NCBI GenBank assembly: GCA_940337035.1
Contig: CALNHX010003281.1
Span: 89,848 to 153,847, forward strand
Length of the DNA: 64,000 nucleotides
Source: Agriotes lineatus
Lineage: Eukaryota; Arthropoda; Insecta; Coleoptera; Elateridae
Reading direction: 5' to 3'
This document shows positions 20,463 to 29,967 of this stretch, in pieces. The notes under the pieces are model-generated. The model was given only the letters and a program-made list of their open reading frames with translations. It did not search any database and was not told the DNA's origin. A program made the translations under genes and the position numbers. Numbering within the stretch: position 1 is the stretch's first letter; each line of letters starts with the position of its first letter.

Positions 20463-22496
20463 ATTAAAGCGTTCAGTGGTTACAACAGCTTCGAGATGCT
20501 TTTGGAAATGAAACACGTTCTGTCCTATATAATTTGACTGCGTCCCAAAAAGCGGAACCTGCGAATTGGTGGAAGAAAGTGTTGCTGACATTTGCAGATA
20601 TGACATTGTCAGAGGTGAGGGGCTAACAAAATTTGTGCGATCTCTCAGTGCACTTAGCAGATGACCACGCCATTCTCTGGATGGCCAAGTCGCCTTGTGA
20701 CAATTCCAGTGGAACATCGTCATACAGTAGTACAGGGCTGTCCAACTTTAGGGGCGCAAGGGCCACTATAAAAAATTTGAAGGTTATGAGGGCCGCATCA
20801 TAAAATGTGTCGTATGCGACTTTGTGGGTGATTTGTAATAAATATAAAACGTGTATATTTCAATACTAATTTTTATTTATTCAAAAAGCTTAGGTTACAT
20901 TACAAAAAGCATTGAAACATAAAAGAGATATACATGTTCCCTGAGGTAACCGACAAACTTACACCATATGTTCTAGAAGTGATTTTAAACAAAAAAGATT
21001 ACATTCACTTTAAGTTAAGTTTTTTCCATTCTTGAGATACCGACAAAAGAAAAAAAATTGCATCAATCAATGTAAATTTACGTGTACCGATATGACGTTT
21101 CACCCCCTTAGAACTAAGGGCGTCAAAGATTTACCCCTCGGGTTAAGCTCAAATCGGAGAAATACGTTCACTCAAATATATATTCGATTAGGTAAAACGC
21201 CAGATAATTACCAAAACAAATATGTTTTTAGCTAGTTACAATGATTAATTAAAAATAACTCTTTGTTGTACATTATTTAAAATTAATATGTTCTTCTGGA
21301 ACGGCGTCTGGTTTCGTGGGTGGAGCTGCAACCCAATGCACAGGCGAGTGTTGCGGGTCCCTATTGGTAGTCCGCCGGTACGCACGCCGATTCTTCGTGA
21401 AATGGGCTGAGTAGGTCTTTTGTTCCTGCAAACTTGACCTTCCACTCAGCAGTGATTTTAAGCTGTAATTTTCCGGTAAACTTAGCGATTTTAAGGGTTA
21501 CCTGGGGCGGGCGTTTGTGCCTAAATCCTAGTGCTGAGGTTGCTGGTACCTTACGATGGCTAGGCGTCGTCCTTGGAGCGAACGCGGTATCAAATCATGC
21601 AGATGGAATTTATTCGCCTTGAGCCCGAAAATTATGTTGACATTCCCCCGGTAGGGAATTTTCGGGCTGCGTAATCGAACGTCGAAGTCCAGGAATTCAT
21701 TTTTTAATGACCAAAAAAGGGCCCTGCAGGTGAGTTTATGAAGGGCGGCTACAGGACTCTAGCCGCTCACAAGCGGGGTAGAGGCTGCGATTTCTACAGG
21801 TTACAGGTTTAATTATTAGTAAAATAAGGTTATGAGGAGTATTTCACCTTTCGGGGCTCCGGGATTTGCGTTTAAAAATTAGGCGGTCGGAAATGGTTTT
21901 TAAGCAGTTAGCCCTGCAAGACAGTTCAGCGTATTAAGAGAGAGTTAAAGCCTCAGAAATTCGATTTCCCACGAAAGTTCAACAATCAATGTAAAATCGA
22001 ATTCTAGCGGTCTTGCTCTTGCGCAAAATTTGAACTTCTCAAGCTGGCAGTACAACACGTCATCTCCCTTGAAGCCTGGTCTGGTAAGGGTTGGAGGTCT
22101 ACTCCATTAGACAGTCCAGCGTGTTAGACCAGAGGGCCCAGGTAGTAAAGGAAAGGACAGGATCAGGACTGGTGGACTCAAGGGGGAATTCGCTCCGCAG
22201 GCCGCAAAAATATTCTGGGGGGGGGGGGGGGGGCATGCGGCCCGCGGGCCACATGTTGGACAGCCCTGCAGTAGTAAATGCTGAATGGTTTCACCATTTG
22301 TTTATCAGTAGTCCTAGAAAAAGTACAACACAATCTGCATTGCCCCACACCGCTTCTCAAACAAGACGTTTTTAATCAACTCAGGTATCGAATTATAAAG
22401 TCGGGCACCTTACAGTCATGAGGAAGATGAAACTGCCGAGACATTCATTAATATAGTCACTGAGGTGTCTGTAGAACAATTAACTGAAACATTTTA
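20463..22496 (+). pseudogene. Coding-like fragment split by the hAT insertion (unrecognised)
   Basis: A + strand frame at about 20470-20625 reads QWLQQLRDAFGNETRSVLYN and QKAEPANWWKKVLLTFADM before a stop. Coding-like text resumes in another frame (VHLADDHAILWMAKSPC) up to the hAT at 20733. After the hAT another open stretch (SHEEDETAETFINIVTEV, then SVEQLTETF and a stop at about 22496) could be a C-terminus. I do not recognise the protein. The frame breaks suggest a decayed gene or element. Confidence 0.4.
20733..22268. mobile_element. Non-autonomous hAT element, 1536 bp
   Basis: The ends CAGGGCTGTCCAAC and inverse (GTTGGACAGCCCTG) are typical hAT termini. Both sides carry the same 8-bp target duplication CAGTAGTA (20725-20732 and 22269-22276), a perfect match indicating a recent insertion. 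No transposase is encoded. The interior is less AT-rich than the surroundings and has an 18-base G run at about 22217-22234. Open frames inside show no family match. Confidence 0.9.
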
Positions 22497-22690
22497 AGCC
22501 TGGTTTAGTAAAATAAGCGTACAAAATGTAATGTAGAATATTTTGAAAAACAAACCTAAAATCCCCTAGAATTTGTTGTCTTATAGATGTTTTGCAGAAA
22601 ATTTTCTATTGACCGTTGTATACTGACAAGTAATTGTTTTGCATCAAAAACTACAAGAATACTAAAAAGTTTATTTATTTTATAAACACT
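22277..22690. other. End of the unrecognised coding fragment, then non-coding DNA
   Basis: After the hAT the possible C-terminus described above runs to about 22496. The rest is AT-rich. TATACAGGGTGATTTATAAC at about 22692 may be the left end of the Tc1/mariner-like element. Confidence 0.35.
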
Positions 22691-23727
22691 ATACAGGGTG
22701 ATTTATAACGTACTACTAGAGTAGAGATAGATGGGACTAAAGTAAACATTTTTTATAAACAAACATTCGATGAAAAACCAATAATAAAAAAGTTAGTGGT
22801 TTAAAGGTCTTTAAAAAAGTTTCCCACTGATTGAGTGCTGCTGAAATTAAATTGTTTTCCAGATATTCTTCCAAAAGAACAAGATTTCTTTGTTTCTTTG
22901 GAAACGATATAATTTAAAACATAGAGACAAAAGACAGAGTGCCCACTCCAATTCTAAATTCTAAAACTAATTTCTATCATAAAAATGTCTTATCATTACA
23001 TTAAGCAAGTTTTTTTTAATAACATAAATTTAACAAAGACTAAAGATTATGAAAAGGAAATAGAACAATACCTACATAAGTATAAAAATTCACCAAAATC
23101 ACAAAAAAAAAAATCAAAATGCTACCCCTTCCTTTCAACACACAGTAACGCACGACGAATCCAATTTTTTGACACTTGCGGAAATTGTTCTCTGTCCTCT
23201 GTACCAACGTTGATTCGATAGCGCAACTCTTCAATGGTATTAACTTCAGTTGCATGTACGCGGTCTTTCAGGTATCCCCATAAGAAGAAGTCCAGTGGGT
23301 TGAGGTCATGGCTGCGTGGGGGCCATTAAATAAATCCATCCCAGCCGATCCACCGTTGCGGAAAGGTATGATCGAGATAATCTCTTACTAGTACAGTCAT
23401 TTGGTTCTAAAAAAAGAGGTTACCTGGAAAGTTTACCGGGAGTTTTGAAAATGGGTAATTTTATAGATTTCGATGTGCTCTTTCCGAATTTCAACTTTGC
23501 CACCTCGTATCTTTGCCGCTCGCGCCGCCATATTGACAAAATGGCCCCTAAAAGCAGTTTTTTGACAATATCTCCTTTCCAACTCATTTCACGATAAAAA
23601 CATCTATATACAAAATGAAACTAGAGAAAATTTCCTACAATTTATGTCATAACCTTTTTTTCGTAAAATCAATAGTTTTGGCGTATGAGCGCCGCAAACC
23701 ATTATACATCTTAACACTGTCCAGAAA

Positions 23728-26398
23728 ATGATGCCTTATTTTCATGCCAGTGGCCACTTCTTATATGCAAAATATTGCCATTTATATTTACAAGATATGC
23801 TTGATTTGAAAGAAAGAATGACAGCTGAAGAATACGAACTTTTCACAACTAAAGGATACTTTAAAATTAGACGCTCCGACGAATTTTGGTGGGGTACGTG
23901 GTCAGATATGAAAATTGAGCAATCGTTGATGAGGACGATGAAATGTTTTGGCGGCTTTACACATGGCCGAGGAGTCAAGAAGCTTGCTTTCTAAGTTGAC
24001 TTTAGGAATGGTATTCCTGCACAATATTTGCGACGAAGTTGAAAAGTTTTGTAATTTAGATTTTTCCAGTTCCGAGCAGCTTGTCGAAATGAGAAGTTCA
24101 CGGGTTAATCGTGACAATGACGACGTAAAAAAATTGATGGATTGGTTGTGCAACCATCCACCTTTTTCAGAATTAAAGGAAATCATGTCAATTAACACTG
24201 GAGTTATGGGAGATGAAAAGATAAACTGTCACATGTCTCAAGAAATTGGTAGTGCTGGCATTTCTAAAATCATTGGCAGCGATTTCTATACCATAAAATT
24301 CAAACGGAATGACCGAATAAAATCACTTGGTGTTATGAATACAGGCATCCGGATAGAAGACGGCATTGTCCCGATTAACCCTTTATTAATTTTCCAAAGA
24401 ATGTGCATTGCAAAAGAATCTGAAAGGAACTTCAAAATTTCCTTATGTACGAACTTGCTCCATTTCCATTATCCCTTTTCAATGACGAAGGCATGCACAA
24501 ATGTATTAAATCTTCTGTGTACATTGTACAAGCCATTTGGGCAACATTCTGTAGATATAAATTTTGAAAATACGATCTATATCATCGACGGAGGATACTT
24601 ATTACACCGAGTCATTTGGCATCGCGGTGAATCGTTTTCATCGATTTACAATAAGTACGTTACCTACGTTCGATCGAAATATACATCCAATGGCATTATG
24701 GTATTTGACGGATATCAAGAAGATGTAGCAAACCGTAGTACTAAATATGCGGAGCGATCCCGACGATCACGAAAAACTGCTTCAGTAGACATACTTTTTG
24801 ACGAGACAATGATCCCAACTGTGTCACAAAATAAATTCCTGGGCAATAATGTAAACAAGAACCGCCTCATTGGAGTGTTGAAGACAAAATTTGAAGCTGA
24901 GAACTTCATGGTCAAACAAGCCACGGAAGATGCGCATACGCTAATAATCAATACCGCAATAAGCGTTTCATCGGCATTTGATTTCGTAATAGTTGTCGGT
25001 GAAGATGTAGATCTTCTTATTCTTTTGACGGCTCTATCTACGCATTCAAACATATATATTCTCGAACCAGAAAAAGGAAAAATTTTGCAACAAATATACT
25101 CAACAAAAAGTATCATAGATAAAACAGTCACAGATCATATTTTATTCTTGCATGCCTTCAGTGGCTGTGATACAACATCAGCATTATTTCATCAAGGAAA
25201 AATGAAATTTATTAACGTACTCTGAAAAAATACAGATTTAAACGAGGTTATCCAGGTATTCAAAAACCCAAATGCTGATCCAGAGATCATTGCTAAAGCT
25301 TGAGAACGTTTCCTTCTTGAATTATACAGTTACAGTAATGTGAAAAAGTAAGAAAAGTATGTCTTTAAGCAACTATAGATATGCATGCTTCACAACATCA
25401 GCATATAAAAGTAAATTTGATATTTGATATTGCCGAATCATCTATGACTAAACTAACAAAAATTTGGAAAGACCACCACATTACGAAGGCAACAAAATGC
25501 AAGCTAGTTAGAACACTTATGTTTCCCATTGCCATATACGGAGCGGAAGCTTGGACCTTGAGGGCCGCAGACATTCAAAAGCTGGATGCTTTCGAGATGT
25601 GGGTGTGGAGAAAACTTCTGAGGATTCCTTGGACAGCACATAGAACCAATGTTTCCATACTGGAAGAACTGGGAATTTAGGAAAGGCTGTCAGGTGTAGT
25701 AAAGCTACGAATCTTGAAATACTTGGGACACGTCACCAGAAGGAAGGACGACAACCTAGAAAAACTGGTTGTTCAGGGAAGCTAGAAAGGAAACGATCTC
25801 GAGGACGCTCCCCAAGACGATGGATAGACCAAGTCAAGCAATTCACCGGCACACCGTTTCAAGAAAACATCAGGCACGCCTCAGACAGGGACAAATGGAG
25901 GAACATTGCCCAAACCACAGCGTAATAGCAACCATGAGATCACGACACCTCAGCCATGAAGTATACGGCTAGCGAGAGAGATATTGCGTCGCTACCATCA
26001 ACAGAAGCAGCAGCACGACAACATTCGTTCCGAATCTATCACCAGGTTCAGCAGTGGTATGGGAATGAACAAAATGCAGAGCAATGGGGATGAAAAAGAA
26101 ACAAGAACGGGCTGGGTTAAAGTGCTCCGTTATATGCACGAATTGTAGTGGTACCTGTGATAACTCGCAAGTTCCATTACAAGATAACGATGAAGAGGAA
26201 GAAATGGAGACTATTTTCGAGCAAACGTATGATGAAATCGAGAACGAAGAGGATTGTAATGAAACTGATAATCCCAACGCGGATGATGTGGAAGAAATTT
26301 CGGTCTGTGACGTTTCGATCGGTACTAAAGACAATGAACTCGCAACACCTGGTTCATCAAGAACAGCAAAGCGAAGGAGAAAGTGCAAAATTTTGGAA
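23728..26398 (+). pseudogene. Academ-like transposon protein with PIN/XPG-nuclease-like domain, broken
   Basis: First part (23728-23980): MMPYFHASGHFLYAKYCHLY, FTTKGYFKIRRSDEFWWGTW, SDMKIEQSLMRTMKCFGG. A frame shift near 23970 passes into 23948-25225: LGMVFLHNICDEVEKFCN, then a nuclease-like block with YIIDGGYLLHRVIWHRGE, GIMVFDGYQED, VIVVGEDVDLLILLTALS and HAFSGCDTTSALFHQGKMK. The spaced Asp/Glu residues suit a PIN or FEN/XPG-type metal nuclease. In-frame stops follow at 25223 and about 25300 and 25348, then a retrotransposon fragment, and the C-terminus (STEAAARQHSFRIYHQVQQW, CSVICTNCSGTCDNSQ, an acidic tail) ends at 26398. I know the two halves as multicopy, uncharacterised proteins of arthropods and cnidarians. 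The copy is dead. Confidence 0.75.
25400..25978 (+). pseudogene. Non-LTR reverse transcriptase fragment inside the Academ-like gene
   Basis: It has only the C-terminal end of a retrotransposon polyprotein: SMTKLTKIWKDHHITKATKC, TLMFPIAIYGAEAWTLRAAD, LDAFEMWVWRKLLRIPWTAH. After a stop at 25678 come ILKYLGHVTRRKDDNLEKL and a frame-shifted basic tail (RSRGRSPRRWIDQVKQF). It lies between the nuclease-like block and the C-terminal block of the host protein. The exact edges were not resolved. Confidence 0.8.
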
Positions 26399-27731
26399 TA
26401 GTGAATTGCATGTGGATTAGCCTACTGTGGATACCACGATAAAAAAACGCGCCGCTTACTCTACCCCAAGGTGGTGTGGAAATGAGTTTTTTGACCAAAA
26501 CGCGTGTTGAACTACACTTTACGGCGCTCGTACGCCAAAACTATGGATTTTACGAAAAAAAAGGTTATTACATAAATTGTAGGAAATTTTCTCTAGTTTC
26601 ATTTTGTATATAAATGTTTTTATCGTGAAATGAGTCGGAAAGGAAATATTGTCAAAAAACTGCTTTTAGGAACCATTTCTCCAATATGGCGGCGCGAGCG
26701 GCAAAGATACGAGGTGGCAAAGTTGAAATTCGGAAAGAGCACATCGAAATCTATAAAACTACCCATTTTCAAAACTCCTGGAAAACTTTCCAGGTAAAAC
26801 TACCAAATGACTGTACTATACAGGATGACTAATAAAATGTGATGGACAGCCATCATGCATAAACCACATGTTATGTCGCACAACCAATGAAACATCTTCT
26901 AGGAGTCCTGGTAAAACTTCTTGTAAAAATGCAAGTAAGGTTGGCCATTGATACGCGCCGGCAATTCGAAAGGCCCTGTTAAGGTGTCGTTCACAATTCC
27001 AGCCCATAAATTTACACTGAAACGTTGCTGAAGGTTGCTTTGGCTGCTCGCATGAGCATTTTTATCGGCCCATGTGTAAGCATTGTGGAAGTTGAGATTA
27101 CCATTCCTGGTAAAACAGCATTCGTCAGTTACCAGTATGTTTGTTGGAAAACCAGCTTCTGCTTCCGTACGACTGAGCATCATTCCCAAAACTGCTGCCG
27201 CAACGGTAAGTTTTTATACCTTTTGGAAATTAAAAGGTTACAAACCGTTCATCTTCAATGTGCGCCAAACAAAGTTCTGAGAAACATTAGCTTCTTCAGC
27301 AATTTGGTGTGTACTAGTTGTCGATTCAGTATCTACCCTTTCCAATACTTCTTCTTCAACATCAACCGGGTGTTAATTTGGTCTTCCACCATCATAACCC
27401 TACTGTGGTTGTAAATTACCAGTCTCTCTTCCCCATTAAATAACACGGAGAAATTTATTTTCGGCAGGAGTCGGTTTATTTGAAAATTTTTGTAAGTATA
27501 CTCGCCTTGCTCGTGTAGCACTTTCATCGGCAGCTCCATAAACTATTATCATGTCCATGTATTCATCGTTTTCCCTAATTCACAATTTTATCCGAACTAA
27601 TAACTTAATAACAACCACTAATAACAAATCTTATCTTTGATGTGTTCAAATTTACTGAAATGTCAATTTGACATTTTTCTAAATTTCAACGGCCGTCTAT
27701 CGCATCCCGAACGCCACTCTTTCTTATCGTG

Positions 27732-28457
27732 CTATGCATCTTCACTTAGATCTCGTAGTTCCATCGCCTTTTTTACTCCGTCACCCCACCTTGTTCTCGG
27801 CCTTCCCCGTTTTCTTCTATGTGAGATCCATTTCCATGCTACCTTCGGCAACCGCCCTTCCTCCATTCGTTTCATCAGGCCGTACCAAGACAGTTGTTTC
27901 TTTTCGATAGTGTCTGTTAGCGTTACTTCTACCCTCACTCTCTCTGAGAATTTCAGTCTTACTCGGTCTAGTAAGGTGACACCACAACATCTCCAGTAGC
28001 TATTTTCCACTGCATTAATTTTTTTTTCATATTTTGATTTAATGTCCATATCTCTGACCCATATGTCACACAACTCTATACTAACGTTTTAAACATGCTC
28101 ATTTTTGTCTCTTTTCGGATTTCTTTATTATATAGTAAGGAGTTTAGTTTACTAGTTATAGCTCATCCTTTTCCTAGTTTTCCATTATATCTCTCTCATC
28201 TCTACCGTCTTCATTTAGTATGACGCCTAGATATTTATATTCATTTGTACTATTTATTACACCTTATCTGTTAATAATTGTTGTCCTTTGTTACCTATCG
28301 TCATATATTGAGTCTTTTCCGTATTAATCTCCAGGCCCCATTTCTCGTACTCTTCCATAAGTTTTCTTATCATATAAGTCACATCTTCAATGTCTTTGAC
28401 AAGAACAACGTGATCGGCAGCAAATAGTAAACTATGTAAGTTTCTCTCCCCAATTAA
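27732..28457 (-). pseudogene. Non-LTR reverse transcriptase fragment
   Basis: At 28457-28257 the - strand reads ERNLHSLLFAADHVVLVKDI, in which A replaces the first D of the usual catalytic FADD box, then EKWGLEINTEKTQYMTIGNK. At 28073-27732 it reads CDIWVRDMDIKSKYEKKINA, WYGLMKRMEEGRLPKVAW and the basic RKRGRPRTRWGDGVKKAMEL end. Between these the frame is broken. The upstream part is cut at 28457 by the TTAA element. Different family from the 12-kb and 25-kb fragments. Confidence 0.8.
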
Positions 28458-29848
28458 GGAGGTTGGGGCGTTACGTACTTGACGAATAGAAAATCGTAAA
28501 AAAAATATATACTGTAGAAAAGTGCATTTAAAAACTCCCCTATAAATTTGAAGAAAATTGTCTCGTCCAGAATAGGAGAAAATAAATCGTAAAATTGTGT
28601 AAAAATACATGGGCTCTTATGGGCGGAAACTTTCGGGACGGTTAAAAAAAAAGTAAACGAAGAAATGTTGATGAAACACTTTGCACAACCAAATGCAATA
28701 TTCTCCGAAGACACTGGTAAAATTTGAACTCGATTCACTAGCTGAATTTGTTGCATTAGTGAAAAATATATCGTTGTGCACTAAAAATGGCTCCGGTCGG
28801 CCTGCCTGTCACTTTTATGCGGCAACGCTGCGAAGTTCGCCCGTATTCATAGTCGTTCGCCAGCGGATCGCCGGCAACTCGCCAGAGTTTCGTTATGAAT
28901 AGTATGTTGGCGGCACTGTACGTCTTTGTCAAATTCGAGGTTAGCAGGTTAGATTTTGTGTCAGTTTCTGTCAAAACTGACTGAAAACCTAACCTGATCA
29001 CCTCGAATTTGACATAGACGTACAGTGCCGCCAACATACTATTCATAACGAAACTCCGGCGAGTCGCCGGCGATCCGCTGGCGAACGACTATGAATACGG
29101 GTGTCAGCTTTCTCAGCGCTTCATGCGCAAGCGAAATACGTATGTCGGATTAATTGAATACTTGCTACTCCCCAAGAACAGCTTTAGAATTAACGTGGTA
29201 TATTTTACGTTGAACATAGCCGTCAGAATAAGAGTAACCAATCGTTGGCACAGTACGAACTGTCAAACAGACATGGCATCGAATTTTGAAGACACTTGCC
29301 AGACCACGGCGGCTTTCATTTTCTATGCACGATAACGACAAAATTTGGTCGCAGACAAGGCATATCAAGTTTTTGGCTAACACCGGAATGTCAACAATTC
29401 TCCGGCCTTCTACTCCGTGCGACACGCTATCTTGCACAATTTCGTCGCGGCTTTATGCGCGTTTAGAAGCATGCACGATTGAAACAGCTTCTTCCGATGC
29501 AACAACTCATTGTTGACAGCGTATTATAGGTTAGAGTGCCATAAGAGCAGTAGTGCCAAGCAAAAGTTTCATTCAAACGACTGGCAACGTTGACAAACTT
29601 CAGCGTTTAATTTATTCAATTCGAAACTACATTTTGTCTGTAAAAAATAGTTTCTCATTGCTATTACAGGTACAAAATCGTAAAAAATATTTAAAAACCA
29701 TACATTCATCTTTACTATGTACTCAAAAATGAGAAAAACATTATACTTTATTTGTCTTTCTGAAGTTGGCAATGCCTGCCGTAGTATATGCATTTACCAC
29801 AGGCCAACCCCCTTACGTCGGGTCCCGCACAGGATTGCCCCAACCTCC
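28458..29848. mobile_element. TTAA-flanked inverted-repeat element, 1391 bp
   Basis: TTAA occurs at 28454-28457 and 29849-29852, and the ends inside are GGAGGTTGGGGC and its exact inverse GCCCCAACCTCC. TTAA target duplication is characteristic of piggyBac and Kolobok elements; the G-rich start is unlike typical piggyBac, so the superfamily is open. It encodes nothing recognised. A large palindrome occupies 28838-29101. The left end cuts a reverse transcriptase fragment, but I do not see that fragment resume past the right end. Confidence 0.75.
28838..29101. repeat. Near-perfect 264-bp palindrome
   Basis: The arms pair CCCGTATTCATAGTCGTTCG, CAGCGGATCGCCGG, GTTTCGTTATGAATAGTATG and GTTGGCGGCACTGTACGTC with their inverses. 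The centre is the core (GTCAAATTCGAGGTTAGCAG, TCAGTTTCTGTCAAAACTGA) seen also at 11313-11405 and 17082-17150. Arm identity is high enough to form a cruciform or hairpin RNA. Confidence 0.85.
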
Positions 29849-29967
29849 TTAAAACGTATTTGCGCATGCGCCAGATTGCTACGTCACTTTACAGTTGTTT
29901 TGCCGCGCGTTACTGTACTAACCCCGTGTATTAATTCAGTGTTGAGTTCTGCATAATAAGTTTTGTT

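Larger units (their letters stand above)
23389..26818 (+). mobile_element. Academ-like DNA transposon with ~300-bp inverted repeats, 3-bp TSD
   Basis: It starts TAGTACAGTCATTTGGT and ends ACCAAATGACTGTACTA. The inverted repeats run about 305 bp (23389-23697 and 26518-26818), including GTGCTCTTTCCGAATTTCAA, TTTGCCRCTCGCGC and a GTATGAGCGCCG edge. The flanking TAC at 23386-23388 and 26819-26821 is a 3-bp target duplication; removing the insert plus one TAC restores the reading frame of the interrupted transposase. It encodes one nuclease-like protein. Academ elements have 3-4 bp duplications and some lineages encode XPG-type nucleases. That assignment is inference; the boundaries are direct. 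Confidence 0.85.
22690..27680 (-). pseudogene. Tc1/mariner-like transposase, split by a 3.4-kb insertion
   Basis: Reading from 27560 downwards: DEYMDMIIVYGAADESATRA, then frames broken by stops to ESTTSTHQIAEEANVSQNF. At 27189-26899 comes LVTDECCFTRNGNLNFHNAY with WADKNAH, then AFRIAGAYQWPTLLAFLQEV and WFMHDGCPSHFISHPV. Here a transposon (23389-26818) interrupts. The C-terminal part resumes at about 23385: RDYLDHTFPQRWIGWDGFI, SHDLNPLDFFLWGYLKDRV. Joining the flanks gives the continuous family order seen in the 2300-3310 copy, so this was one element. Acidic residues of a DDE/D catalytic core are visible. Several stops and shifts make it inactive. Confidence 0.85.

Noticed and set aside
21032..22375. 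Short open frames inside the hAT element as genes
   Set aside because: Under 100 codons, overlapping on both strands, no family match, and the element is a typical non-autonomous form.
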